Assembly: GCF_007750855.1 (NCBI RefSeq)
Contig: NZ_CP036291.1
Location: 4,960,001-5,024,000 of the forward strand
Length of the DNA: 64,000 nt
Source: Pirellulimonas nuda
GTDB lineage: Bacteria > Planctomycetota > Planctomycetia > Pirellulales > Lacipirellulaceae
Reading direction: 5' to 3'
Shown here: piece by piece, positions 44,865-53,279 of the stretch
Position numbering within the stretch: position 1 is the stretch's first letter
How the letters are laid out: each line of letters starts with the position of its first letter
Notes under the pieces: model-generated
Database searches by the model: none
What the model saw: only the letters and a program-made list of their open reading frames with translations
Told to the model about the DNA's origin: nothing
Program-made: the position numbers and the translations under genes

Positions 44865-45071
44865 CTCTCGCGGAGGCGCAGAGGCGCGGAGGGGAAGGGA
44901 GTTTGATGGCTGGTTCGGACAGCGATTAAGGAATGACCAATGACCAAGCCAAAATGACCAAGAACCGCAAGCGATGTGAATCGCAGATTGCTGCTTCACT
45001 CGTCGTTAGTCATTTAGGCTTGGTCATTGGTCATTCTTCTATTGCTCTGCGTCTCCGCGCCTCTGCGAGAG
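44865..45071. repeat. nested inverted repeats in the pheS-pheT gap (heptamer and octamer arrays)
   Basis: The inner arms are GAATGACCAATGACCAAGCC (44931-44950) and its exact reverse complement (45017-45036), made of TGACCAA heptamers (44934, 44941 and 44955 in phase). The outer arms (44865-44891 and 45045-45071) are complementary with a few mismatches and show eight-base periodicity (CGCRGAGG). The block fills nearly the whole intergenic region. Confidence 0.9.
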
Positions 45072-45074
45072 TCT

Positions 45075-46187
45075 TCAAAACTGCCCCAAGAACCGCACGT
45101 CGTTCGTGTACAGGTCGCGGATGTCGCGGATGTTGTGTTGCCGCATGCAGATGCGTTCGACCCCCAGGCCGAAGGCGAAGCCGGTCACTTCCTCGGGGTC
45201 GTAGCCGACGGCTTTGAGGACGTTGGGGTCGACCATGCCGGCGCCCCCCATCTCCATCCAGCCGTCTTGCCAGTTCATGTCGACTTCAACGCTGGGCTCG
45301 GTGAACGGGAAGAACGACGGGCGGAAGCGGATGTGCAGGTCCTCCCCTGTCTCCCGAGAACCGGCGCCGAAGAAGCTCTGGCAGAACATCCGCAGCGTGC
45401 TCTTGAGGTCGGCCATTGTTACGCCGCGGTCGATCAGCAGCCCCTCGATCTGGTGGAACATGGGGTAGTGCGTGGCGTCGGCCGTGTCGGGGCGGTAGAC
45501 GCGTCCCAGCGAGATGATCCGCACCGGGGGCGGGGTGTTCTCCATCACGCGGATCTGCACCGTGCTGGTCTGGCTACGGAGCAGCAGCGAGGGGTTAGGG
45601 GCGAGGGGCGAGGGGCTAGAAGACGCGCTTGCCCGTCCCTCGTCTCTCGCCTCTCGCCCCTCGCCCCTCGCCTCTCGACCCTCTTGCTGCTGCAAGTAGA
45701 AATTGTCCAGCGGGTCGCGGGCCGGGTGGCTGAGCGGGATGTTCAGCGCCTCGAAGTTGTGCCAATCGTCTTCGATCTCCGGACCCTCAACAGCCGAGAA
45801 GCCCAGCCGGCCCATGATCTCCTTCATCCGCTCGATCGTCTGCGTGATCGGGTGGAGCCGGCCGAGCCGCAGAGGCACGCCCGGCAAGGTGACGTCGAAG
45901 CCATCATCGCGCGGGCCGGTGGAAGAGGAAGCAAGACGCGTCTGCGCGGCGTCGAGCGCCGCCTCGACGGCGGCCTTGACCTCGTTCAGCTTTTTGCCGG
46001 CGGCGGGCTTGTCGCCCTTGTCGACGGCGCCCATCCCCTTCTGCAGGTCTTTGAGCCGGCCCGCCTTGGCGCCGAGGTAGGCGACGCGGGCCGATTCGAC
46101 CGCCGCTTGGTCGGTCGCTCCGCTCAGCGCGCGCACCGCCTCGTCGGCGAAGGCGTCGAGGTCGGCGACGAATTGCTCAAGAGACAT
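45075..46187 (-). CDS. pheS: phenylalanine-tRNA ligase alpha subunit with repeat-derived insertion
   Basis: A 370-residue class II synthetase subunit. An N-terminal coiled-coil arm (about 1-85) precedes the catalytic domain: HPITQTIERMKEIMGRLGFSAVEGPEIEDDWHNFEALN (motif 1 region), QIRVMENTPPPVRIISLGRVYRPD (motif 2) and GFAFGLGVERICMRQHNIRD (motif 3). About 36 residues rich in Glu, Arg, Gly, Ser and Pro are inserted after DNFYLQQQ and before LLLRSQTSTVQ, where other PheS proteins have only a few residues. The insertion is encoded by inverted heptanucleotide arrays. The conserved motifs are intact, so the enzyme is presumably functional. Start at 46187, shared operon with rplT upstream. Confidence 0.95.
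   Translation of the reverse strand: MSLEQFVADLDAFADEAVRALSGATDQAAVESARVAYLGAKAGRLKDLQKGMGAVDKGDKPAAGKKLNEVKAAVEAALDAAQTRLASSSTGPRDDGFDVTLPGVPLRLGRLHPITQTIERMKEIMGRLGFSAVEGPEIEDDWHNFEALNIPLSHPARDPLDNFYLQQQEGREARGEGREARDEGRASASSSPSPLAPNPSLLLRSQTSTVQIRVMENTPPPVRIISLGRVYRPDTADATHYPMFHQIEGLLIDRGVTMADLKSTLRMFCQSFFGAGSRETGEDLHIRFRPSFFPFTEPSVEVDMNWQDGWMEMGGAGMVDPNVLKAVGYDPEEVTGFAFGLGVERICMRQHNIRDIRDLYTNDVRFLGQF
45587..45685. repeat. inverted heptanucleotide arrays inside pheS
   Basis: The left array has five in-phase heptamers of GCGAGGG type (45587-45621). A 15-base spacer follows, then seven in-phase heptamers of CYCTCGC type (45637-45685), the reverse complement. The block is read through in frame by pheS. 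Confidence 0.93.
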
Positions 46188-46207
46188 GGCCGGGCCATTG
46201 CTTCCTG

Positions 46208-46300
46208 GGTGCCATGGCCACGCTTGCGTGGCCATGCTGAACCACCGTGGCGGCGCGTCGCTCGGCGACCGGATGCCCACGCAAGCGTGGTCATGGCGCC
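46208..46300. repeat. 28-bp imperfect inverted repeat between pheS and rplT
   Basis: The arms are at 46208-46235 and 46273-46300 with three mismatches. Each arm is itself nearly palindromic; the left contains the perfect palindrome CATGGCCACGC-TT-GCGTGGCCATG (46213-46236). Confidence 0.85.
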
Positions 46301-46319
46301 CAACAACTGCCGGGACCCA

Positions 46320-46676
46320 CTAGGCGGCCAGGGCGTCCTTGACCTTGGCGACGACCGCGTCGAACGCGGCGGCGTCGTGGATGGCCATCTCGGAGAGCGT
46401 CTTGCGGTCGAGCTCGATCCCGGCCTTCTTCAGTCCGGCGATGAACTGGCTGTAGCGGACGCCCCGCTCGCGGGCCGCGGCGTTGATGCGGATGATCCAC
46501 AGCTTGCGGAACTCGCGGGCCCGGACCTTGCGGTCGCGGAACGAGTAGGCGCCTGCGCGGTCGAGCGTCTCCTGGGCGGTGCGGATCAGCTTCCGCCGGC
46601 CGCCGACGTAGCCCTTGACCTGCTTGAAGAGCCGCTTGCGGCGGCGGTTACGGGGAACCCCGGTGGTTACGCGCAT
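46320..46676 (-). CDS. rplT: 50S ribosomal protein L20
   Basis: A 118-residue L20 with the typical basic N-terminus ([36 protein letters not shown]) and [47 protein letters not shown]. It binds 23S rRNA early in 50S assembly. It lies between rpmI and pheS on the same strand, the common bacterial order. No pseudoknot-type autoregulatory leader was sought in detail. Confidence 0.97.
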   Translation of the reverse strand: MRVTTGVPRNRRRKRLFKQVKGYVGGRRKLIRTAQETLDRAGAYSFRDRKVRAREFRKLWIIRINAAARERGVRYSQFIAGLKKAGIELDRKTLSEMAIHDAAAFDAVVAKVKDALAA

Positions 46677-46775
46677 GGGAGTCTAGCTCCTAAGGGTTGG
46701 CGTCGCCCGGGCCGTCGATCTGGTGCGATCGACCGTTCTACTGCCCGGCGAGCAGAGTCAGATTGTCAATTCGTA

Positions 46776-46979
46776 CTAGTAGCTGTTGCCGGCGAGCATC
46801 TTGCGGATCACCCCGGCGAACGCATCGTCCGTTACCGTGGTTCCGCGGAGCTTGCGCTTCCGCTTCTGCGACATGCGGGCCGCCAAGTGGCTGGTGCCGG
46901 CGCTGCGGTGCATGGCCTTGCCCCCCGCGGACAGACGGAACCGCTTCTTGGTGCCTTTGTGGGTCTTTTGCTTGGGCAT
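46776..46979 (-). CDS. rpmI: 50S ribosomal protein L35
   Basis: A 67-residue L35: MPKQKTHKGTKKRFRLSAGGK is the conserved start and HRSAGTSHLAARMSQKRKRKLRG the conserved core. The ATG at 46979 gives the normal family length; longer frames upstream run through repeat sequence. infC, which precedes rpmI in most bacteria, is not upstream here; a long inverted repeat and then the divergent bamA gene are found instead. Confidence 0.96.
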   Translation of the reverse strand: MPKQKTHKGTKKRFRLSAGGKAMHRSAGTSHLAARMSQKRKRKLRGTTVTDDAFAGVIRKMLAGNSY

Positions 46980-47094
46980 CTCTAGAATCCTGGCTAGGTC
47001 GGAAGCCCCGCAGGATAGCAGACGCCGCCGAGAGGCGGAAGTGGCGTTGCAGGGGATTCCGAGTCCGAAGCAGGCAGTCCCCCCCACACCCCTG

Positions 47095-47186
47095 CCAATA
47101 GCCGACGGGCTCCGCCCCGTCGGCGTGCTTCTAGAACGATCAGTCCCGAGCAACACCCCGACGGGGCGGAGCCCGTCGGCTATTGG
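47095..47186. repeat. 29-bp perfect inverted repeat with 34-bp loop
   Basis: Arms at 47095-47123 and 47158-47186 match exactly. Each arm holds a palindrome (GCCGACGGG...CCCCGTCGG), and the outer end reads CCAATAGC, close to the CAATAGC end of the repeat at 25301. It lies in the 315-bp divergent gap between rpmI and bamA, where promoters for both are expected. Confidence 0.9.
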
Positions 47187-47294
47187 GTTTGCCCTGGGGG
47201 GGTAGTTTCTGTATTTCTCCGCAGCCCTGCCGGGCGCCCGTTGCGCCTGCGCCCGAGAAACAGACGAATTACGCACCGTTGCAGGTCCGCCATC

Positions 47295-50200
47295 GTGAAT
47301 TGCCGCCACGAGCCCTACCGTTGTCATCCGACCGCTGCGCGGGTATCGCGTCTGCGGTCGGTGCTGGCGGTGGCGGCGTTGTTACTCGCGCCAGCCGAAA
47401 TCCTTGCCCAAGGCGGGTTTGGCCCCGGCGGCGGCGGGTCGCCCTCGGGCGGCGGCGGGCCTCTGTTTGGCGGTGAAAAGCAGAAGAAAGTCGTCCACGG
47501 CCCGTCGCTGGCGGTGACCGATGAGGTAGTGGTCGATATCCGCATCGAGGGGAACAAGACGGTCCCCACGGCCCGCATCCTGGGCCAGATGCAGACCAAG
47601 GTAGGCCGCCCCTACGACCCCGAGGCGTTCAAGCAGGACGTCCGCAACCTGGTTTCTCAGCAATGGCTGGTCGACGTCCGGCCGCTGTCGGAATCGACCG
47701 AGGCGGGGCGGGTGATCGTGCTGCGCGTGGTCGAGCGCCCCGTGATCCGCTACGTGGAGTACCTCGGCAACGAGGGGGTCTCCGACCGCAAGCTGGCCAA
47801 GGAATCGGGCCTGAAGGTCGGGGGCGCCGTCGACCCGTTCGGCGTCGAGCAGGCCAAGCGTCGCATCGAAGACTACTACCAAGATCAAGGCTTCGACCGG
47901 GTCGAGGTCTCTGTGATCGAAGGGACCCAGCCCTCCGACCAGGGGGTGGTGTTCGTGATCAGCGAAGGGAACAAGCAGAAGGTGTGGGGCGTCGAGTTTG
48001 AAGGCAACACGTTCCTTTCCGACTCGCGTCTGAAGACCAAGATCAAATCGAAGCCGGGCTTCTTGTACCTGTTCGGCGGCAAGCTGAACCGGGAAGAGCT
48101 CGACGCCGACGTCAACCGCCTCACCGAGTTTTACCGCTCCTTCGGCTTCTTCCGGGCGCGGGTCGGCCGGCTGGTGGAGGTCAACGACGGAAGCAGTTGG
48201 GCCACGCTGCGGTTCGTGATCAACGAGGGGCAGCGCTACAACGTGCGCACCGTCCGGTTCATGGGGAACGAAAAGTTCACCGGCGACGCGCTGGCCAGCA
48301 TCTCGAAGCTCCCCTCGGGCGAGCCGTTCGAGCAGGCCAAGATGAACGCCGACGTTGAGAAGCTGAAAGAGGTCTACGGCAGCGAGGGGCACATCTTTGC
48401 CGACGTCCGCGCCGAACCGGTGTTCTTGGAGCAGCCCGGCGAGATCGACCTGGTCTACCACATCGACGAGGGGAAGCGGTTCCGCATCGGTCGGATCTTC
48501 GTCCACATCGAGGGCGACCGCCCTCACACCCGCATCCAGACCGCGATCAACCGGCTAGGTATGCAGCCTGGAGACATCGCGGACATCCGCGACATCCGCG
48601 ACAGCGAACGCCGGCTGATGGCGAGCCGCTTGTTTAACACGGACCCCTCTCAGGGTGACCCGCCGCGGATCACGTTCCAGATCCCGGAGTTCCAGGAAGA
48701 GTTCACCGCGGAAGGAGAGAGGCCCACCGTCCGGGGCCAGTCGCCGGCGCCGGCCCCCGTGCAGCCGGCCAACTATCAGCAGACGCCCACCTACCGCGCA
48801 CGCGGTTTCGGCGTATACGAGGTCGAACGCCCCGTGCTGCCCCCCGACGGCGACGAGCCGATCGACGTGCACTTGGTCTACGACAAGAACGGCAACCTCG
48901 TCCCCATGCCGGCCGCCCCGGTCGCCCCGGCCACGGCGGCGCCGATCATCCGCGGGCAGTCCCCCGCGGCGACATCCGGCTGGACCAACCCGCCCCCGCC
49001 GGCGGCCGCGGCGCCGGCTTCGATCTACCAGCAATCGCTCCCCCCCGCGGCGGCGCCGGTCTACGGCGGCACGCTGCCGGCCGCGACCGACCCGGCCTCG
49101 TCTTACGCGGGCCAGGGCTACGCCGCGCCCGCGGCGCCGCAGGCCTACGGGGCGCCGGCGTCTGCCTACCAGACGCAGCCCTACCAAGCCCAACAAATCC
49201 CTTCCCAGCCGTTCGCTGCCCAACCGGCCGCTTCACAGCCCGGCGGCGTACAGCCGGCGCAGTTTGTCGAGCCCCGGCATCCGCAGATGCTGCCGCCCGG
49301 CGTTGTCGGCGCCCCGCTCACCAATCCAAACCAGATCCCCGACCGGCAGGACGGCGGGCCGTTCGGGATCGATCCGTTCTCGCCCGTGGGGAACCGCTCC
49401 GTTGACCCATACGTCGACCTGACGGTCCGCGCCGGTGAAACGCAGACCGGCCGGTTCATGGTCGGCGTCGGCGTGAACTCCGACGCGGGCGTCACCGGGC
49501 AGATCTTGCTCGACGAGCAGAACTTCGACTGGCGCCGTGTGCCGCGGAGCTGGCAAGACTGGTCGGACGGCACCGCCTTCCGCGGGGCCGGGCAGCACTT
49601 CCGCATCGAGGCCAACCCGGGCACCCAGGTGCAGCGCTACGCGGTGAGCTTCCAAGAGCCCTACCTGTGGGACACCCCGATCAGCCTCGGCCTCTCCGGC
49701 AGCTACTTCCAGCGTCAGTACCGCGACTGGAGCGAAGACCGCCTCGGCGGACGCACGTCGCTCGGCTACCAGTGGACCGCCAACGACCTCTCGGGTTCGC
49801 TCTCGTACCGGGGCGAACAGATCGAGATCTACGACATCCCGCTCGGGGCTCCGCAGGAACTCACCGAGGTGTTGGGCACCAACCAACTACACGGCTTCAG
49901 CGCCCGTTTTGCGAACGACACGCGTGACAACCCGTTCTTGGCGACTCAGGGCCACTACCTCGAGCTGACGGTCGAGCAGGTGCTCGGCTCGTTCACCTAC
50001 CCGCGAGCGACGATCGACGCCCGCCAATACTTCTTGCTCAATGAACGCCCCGACCACTCGGGCCGGCACACCGTCATGCTGGCGACCCAACTCGGCTTCA
50101 CCGGCGCCAACACGCCGATCTACGACCACTTCTTTGCCGGCGGCTACTCCACGCTCCGCGGGTTCGACTTCCGCGGCGCCTCGCCCGTCAAGAACGGGGT

Positions 50201-50477
50201 CGAGGTGGGCGGCGAGTTCCAGTGGCTCAACACCGCGCAATACATGTTCCCGCTCACCGCGGACGACATGATCCACGGCGTCGCGTTCTGCGACTTCGGC
50301 ACCGTGGAAGAGAACGTCGAGATCGAAAACCTCCGCGTCTCGCCGGGCGTCGGCCTGCGGATCACGGTCCCCGCGATGGGCCCCGCGCCCATCGCGCTCG
50401 ACTTCGCCTGGCCGATCCAGTACGCGCCGACGGACGACCGCGAGGTCTTCACCTTCTTCATCGGCTTCATGCGGTAA
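47295..50477 (+). CDS. bamA: outer membrane protein assembly factor BamA with inserted linker
   Basis: About 1060 residues. A signal peptide (SRLRSVLAVAALLLAPAEILAQ) and a Gly-rich stretch precede POTRA domains (VVDIRIEGNKTVPTARI, RYVEYLGNEGVSDRKL, VWGVEFEGNTFLSDSRL, NVRTVRFMGNEKFTGDAL, FRIGRIFVHIEGDRPHTR). After the POTRAs, about 230 residues rich in Pro, Ala, Gln and Tyr (bases about 48,700-49,400) intervene before the 16-strand barrel, which begins near RAGETQTGRFMVGVGVN and includes the GYSTLRGFDFRG segment (the family's conserved VRGF lid motif). It inserts beta-barrel proteins in the outer membrane. The GTG at 47295 is the best start by position relative to the signal peptide; TTG at 47241 is possible. 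The linker is unusual for BamA. Confidence 0.92.
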   Translation: MNCRHEPYRCHPTAARVSRLRSVLAVAALLLAPAEILAQGGFGPGGGGSPSGGGGPLFGGEKQKKVVHGPSLAVTDEVVVDIRIEGNKTVPTARILGQMQTKVGRPYDPEAFKQDVRNLVSQQWLVDVRPLSESTEAGRVIVLRVVERPVIRYVEYLGNEGVSDRKLAKESGLKVGGAVDPFGVEQAKRRIEDYYQDQGFDRVEVSVIEGTQPSDQGVVFVISEGNKQKVWGVEFEGNTFLSDSRLKTKIKSKPGFLYLFGGKLNREELDADVNRLTEFYRSFGFFRARVGRLVEVNDGSSWATLRFVINEGQRYNVRTVRFMGNEKFTGDALASISKLPSGEPFEQAKMNADVEKLKEVYGSEGHIFADVRAEPVFLEQPGEIDLVYHIDEGKRFRIGRIFVHIEGDRPHTRIQTAINRLGMQPGDIADIRDIRDSERRLMASRLFNTDPSQGDPPRITFQIPEFQEEFTAEGERPTVRGQSPAPAPVQPANYQQTPTYRARGFGVYEVERPVLPPDGDEPIDVHLVYDKNGNLVPMPAAPVAPATAAPIIRGQSPAATSGWTNPPPPAAAAPASIYQQSLPPAAAPVYGGTLPAATDPASSYAGQGYAAPAAPQAYGAPASAYQTQPYQAQQIPSQPFAAQPAASQPGGVQPAQFVEPRHPQMLPPGVVGAPLTNPNQIPDRQDGGPFGIDPFSPVGNRSVDPYVDLTVRAGETQTGRFMVGVGVNSDAGVTGQILLDEQNFDWRRVPRSWQDWSDGTAFRGAGQHFRIEANPGTQVQRYAVSFQEPYLWDTPISLGLSGSYFQRQYRDWSEDRLGGRTSLGYQWTANDLSGSLSYRGEQIEIYDIPLGAPQELTEVLGTNQLHGFSARFANDTRDNPFLATQGHYLELTVEQVLGSFTYPRATIDARQYFLLNERPDHSGRHTVMLATQLGFTGANTPIYDHFFAGGYSTLRGFDFRGASPVKNGVEVGGEFQWLNTAQYMFPLTADDMIHGVAFCDFGTVEENVEIENLRVSPGVGLRITVPAMGPAPIALDFAWPIQYAPTDDREVFTFFIGFMR

Positions 50478-50481
50478 GAAA

Positions 50482-50583
50482 GCGGTCAGCAATCAGCAAT
50501 CAGCTCGTCGCAGTCGGGGTCAATGGGCGTGCGAACAAGAAGCGAGCCCGCCGGCTAGAAGCTGACCGCTGGAAGCTGGAAGC
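50482..50583. repeat. inverted heptanucleotide arrays downstream of bamA
   Basis: Left array: GCGGTCA, GCAATCA, GCAATCA, GCTCGTC, GCAGTCG (50482-50516). Right array: TAGAAGC, TGACCGC, TGGAAGC, TGGAAGC (50556-50583), complementary in type. It separates the convergent bamA and small secreted protein genes and could serve as a transcript end. Confidence 0.85.
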
Positions 50584-50587
50584 TCCC

Positions 50588-50851
50588 CTACCATGTCGGC
50601 CCACGAAGGTCCCAACGCATCGGGCGCCCGGAATAGTCGCGGTGCCACTGGGGACCCTGCCGGAAGCGCTCGGCGCCGAACCAGCCCCATTGGAACTGCG
50701 GCGCGAAGTTCGCGTAGTTGGGGTTGCCGGCGTAGGGGGCGGCGTAAGGATCGCCCGGCGGGCCGTAATACGGCATCGGCTGGGCGGCGCCGGAGGGCGT
50801 CGCGAAGGCCAGCACCGCTAGCGCCGCAAAGCTGCAGAACCAAAGTCTCAT
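50588..50851 (-). CDS. small secreted Pro/Tyr-rich protein
   Basis: An 87-residue protein with a signal peptide (LWFCSFAALAVLAFATPSGA) and a mature part rich in Pro, Tyr, Gly and Trp (MPYYGPPGDPYAAPYAGN, FQWGWFGAERFRQGPQWHRDYSG). An AGGAGGT site five bases before the ATG at 50851 is the strongest ribosome-binding site in the region, which supports expression. Short Tyr/Trp-rich exported proteins of this type are common in planctomycetes; the function is unknown. It may be transcribed with the lipoprotein gene upstream. Confidence 0.8.
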   Translation of the reverse strand: MRLWFCSFAALAVLAFATPSGAAQPMPYYGPPGDPYAAPYAGNPNYANFAPQFQWGWFGAERFRQGPQWHRDYSGRPMRWDLRGPTW

Positions 50852-50906
50852 AATGGACCTCCTGTCCAGTCTGTCGTGATCGGTTTCGGCCGCGGCCTGT
50901 CGTCGG

Positions 50907-51440
50907 CTAGTAGCCCTCAACCGGCGTCGAGAGCGACTGCCCGCAGTGGGGGCAGAACACCTCGGTCGCCCCCTGGGGCGTCTGTACGAACGGCGAGTTT
51001 GGGAACGGGGTTGTCGGGAAGTAGCCCGAGCCCCCGACGAACGGGGTCGCCAGCACCACGTTGGGCGGGCCGTACAGGTTCCCGAAGTAGGGGTCGTAGC
51101 TGCCGCCGAACTTCTGCTTGTAGTAGTCGAGGTGGAACGGGTAGGGTCGCTGGAACGTGCCCGAGGCGATCGACGGCGCCTGATAATTGCCGCCCTGGTT
51201 CGGGGGGCGATGACCAGGGGGCCGCTGGTTTGGCGGAAACTGATTGGGCGGAAACTGGTTCGGCGGCCAGCGGCCACGGTCCAGCCGGCCCGGTTGACCG
51301 ACCTGAGGCGGACCGACCTGCCCAGACACACCCACCCGGGCCCGCTGGTAGGTAGGCGCTGCGCCGTCGGTTTGGGCGCACGATACAAGCAGCCATGCCA
51401 TCACCAGCCCGCAGGCGGCGCCCCCGCGTAATGCGACCAC
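50907..51440 (-). CDS. putative lipoprotein with PPNQ repeats and a C-terminal CxxC
   Basis: A 177-residue protein starting at GTG 51440, with GAGGGG seven bases upstream. The signal peptide ends in LVSC, a fit to the lipobox, so a lipid-anchored protein is likely. Residues about 58-82 are degenerate PPNQF/PPNQR repeats. The C-terminal part has HLDYYKQKFGGSYDPYFGNLYGPPN and ends with VFCPHCGQSL, a lone CPHC pair that could bind zinc as half a ribbon or act as a redox site. No family recognised. Confidence 0.7.
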   Translation of the reverse strand: MVALRGGAACGLVMAWLLVSCAQTDGAAPTYQRARVGVSGQVGPPQVGQPGRLDRGRWPPNQFPPNQFPPNQRPPGHRPPNQGGNYQAPSIASGTFQRPYPFHLDYYKQKFGGSYDPYFGNLYGPPNVVLATPFVGGSGYFPTTPFPNSPFVQTPQGATEVFCPHCGQSLSTPVEGY

Positions 51441-51515
51441 GTATCTGCCCCTCGTTGTTAGCGTTCGACCGGGGAAGCCCCCATGATTGATGCTAAACAG
51501 CGAAAGTTTTCGCGG

Positions 51516-52541
51516 TCAACGAAGATGCGGCCCCTGGGGGCCTTGGGTCGCAATTCTTGCCGGTTTGGGCAGGATGATAGCGATCGTAGCGGTTGCAAGC
51601 AGTGCTACGACGGCGCCCGAGGGCTCCGGGACCACGGCCGTGGCGGCGGCAATCGCCGCGCCGCTGAAGCCACGGCGCCAGAGCGCCAGGTCGGCGCTGT
51701 CGACCCGCAGGTCGCCGTTGGCGTCGGCCGGCAGGTTTGGTCCGGTCTGGCCGAAGGTGTCCCGCCACAGCGTGTAGTCGGCCGCGTCGAGCCCGCCGTC
51801 GCCGTTGAAGTCGCCCGGGACCGCCGTCGGAAACGGCCCGATGGCGGCCTCGACCGTGTGGAAACGCATCACGCCCCGCTGGTTGACGCCGGTCGACCCC
51901 CACAAGAAGGAGTCGGGGTGGGCGCCGATGAGGGGCACGCCCGACCAGCTCGAGACCTCGCCCCCGTCGAACAAGAACGACACCTTGCCGGTCTCGGGTC
52001 GGTAACGCAGCTCGAACGCGTGTGTCGCGGTGGCCGAGGCGCCCGCCGGCGCCAGCACGTGCGTCTGGCCTTGCCCGTAGAGCTCCGCCACCAGCCGCCC
52101 GAGCGGGTCTAGCCCCACCGCCGCGCCGTAGCGCAGGTTGTTGAAGTACGACAGCAGGCCCATGGCGGGGCCGTCGCGGTAGGCGTCGACAACGCTGGCC
52201 TCGGTCTGCAGGCGCCAGCCTTGGCTGCCGGCCTGCAGGGCGTAGGAAGGCGAGAGGTTGACGAAGTAGTACGGGTTGACGACCGACGTGCTGCTATCGG
52301 TCACCTGCCAGGCGTTGTGCCCGCTGCCGCCGGCGTTGTTGACGCCCACCCCCGCTCCGCCCTGCGACGAACCCACCGCGTCGTACCAGTAGTACTGATC
52401 GGGGCGCCATACTTGGCTCCCCGCGCCGGCGTTGTAATCCGCCCACAAGAACGCCGCCTCGGCGGGCGCGGCGCAGCACCACGCAGCCACAAACGTCGCT
52501 ACGGCGAGCGCGCAGCTCGGCCATCGGTTGGATCGGTCCAC
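51516..52541 (-). CDS. PEP-CTERM protein with LamG-like and dockerin-like domains
   Basis: A 341-residue exported protein with a signal peptide (CALAVATFVAAWCCAAPAEA). The first half is a beta-sandwich-like domain (FLWADYNAGAGSQVWRPDQYYWYDAVG... HAFELRYRPETGKVSFLFDGGEV). A dockerin-type pair follows (PGDFNGDGGLDAADYTLWRDTFG and ADANGDLRVDSADLALWRRGFSG). The C-terminus VVPEPSGAVVALLATATIAI plus basic residues is a PEP-CTERM sorting signal. The start is GTG 52541, with GGAA seven bases upstream. Likely surface-associated and calcium-binding; the function is unknown. It is divergent from the TIGR03546 gene. Confidence 0.85.
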   Translation of the reverse strand: MDRSNRWPSCALAVATFVAAWCCAAPAEAAFLWADYNAGAGSQVWRPDQYYWYDAVGSSQGGAGVGVNNAGGSGHNAWQVTDSSTSVVNPYYFVNLSPSYALQAGSQGWRLQTEASVVDAYRDGPAMGLLSYFNNLRYGAAVGLDPLGRLVAELYGQGQTHVLAPAGASATATHAFELRYRPETGKVSFLFDGGEVSSWSGVPLIGAHPDSFLWGSTGVNQRGVMRFHTVEAAIGPFPTAVPGDFNGDGGLDAADYTLWRDTFGQTGPNLPADANGDLRVDSADLALWRRGFSGAAIAAATAVVPEPSGAVVALLATATIAIILPKPARIATQGPQGPHLR

Positions 52542-52751
52542 GCTTCTGTTCCGAGGAGAAGGGATCGACGCCGCGATCACTGCCGCAGGCCCCCGCGTTG
52601 TAGCGGAACTCTCGGCGAGCGTGAACGGAAAAGCGCCGGAAACGCATTTCTGCGGACGCTGGCGTGAGGGTTGTAACGGTTTTGCTGGAGCGACCGCCGC
52701 CGCCGGGCCGATCTTCCGGATACACCTACCCGCCACTAGGAAGGGACGCCC

Positions 52752-53279
52752 ATGCTCGGCCTTGTTCGGCCCCTCCGGCAGCTCGCCGGCCTGTTCACCG
52801 CCCACGACTCTCCCCGGCAAGTCGCCGCGGGCGTAGCCATCGGCATGGTGCTGGGCCTCGTCCCTAAGGGGAACCTGATCGCCGTCCTGCTCGGCATGAC
52901 TCTCATGGTCTTTCGGGTAAACCGAACGGCCGGCCTGCTTTCGGCCGCGCTGTTCTCGTGGATCGGCCTGGGGATGGACGGGTTCACCGACCGGCTGGGC
53001 GGCATCGTGCTGGCGGCGCCCTCGATGCAGGGCGCCTACGCCTGGCTCTACGATCTGCCGCTCGGGCCGTGGATCGGCTTCAACAACACCGTGGTGCTGG
53101 GCTCGCTGCTGACGGGGCTCTACCTCAGCTACCCCTGCTACCTGCTAACGCACCTGGTCTACGCCCGGCTGCAGCCGCCGGCCTTGCGCTGGATCGCCCG
53201 CTACCGCCTGGGGCGGTGGCTGATGGGCGCCGATTGGTCGCAGCGGCTCGGGCTCACCGGCGTGCTGGGGGTCAAATGA
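52752..53279 (+). CDS. TIGR03546/DUF2062 family membrane protein
   Basis: A 175-residue integral membrane protein with several helices: AAGVAIGMVLGLVPKGNLIAVLLGMTLMVF (residues 25-54), LLSAALFSWIGLGMDGFTDRLG and NTVVLGSLLTGLYLSYPCYLLTHLVYARL. The N-terminal HDSPRQVAAGVAIGMVLGLVPKGN is the DUF2062/TIGR03546 signature. It overlaps the next gene by four bases (ATGA), and that gene is the TIGR03545 partner usually found beside this family. The pair is likely an envelope system of unknown function. Confidence 0.85.
   Translation: MLGLVRPLRQLAGLFTAHDSPRQVAAGVAIGMVLGLVPKGNLIAVLLGMTLMVFRVNRTAGLLSAALFSWIGLGMDGFTDRLGGIVLAAPSMQGAYAWLYDLPLGPWIGFNNTVVLGSLLTGLYLSYPCYLLTHLVYARLQPPALRWIARYRLGRWLMGADWSQRLGLTGVLGVK

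Noticed and set aside
45027..46985. Open frame of about 652 codons on the plus strand
   Set aside because: Antisense to pheS, rplT and rpmI, whose products are unmistakable.
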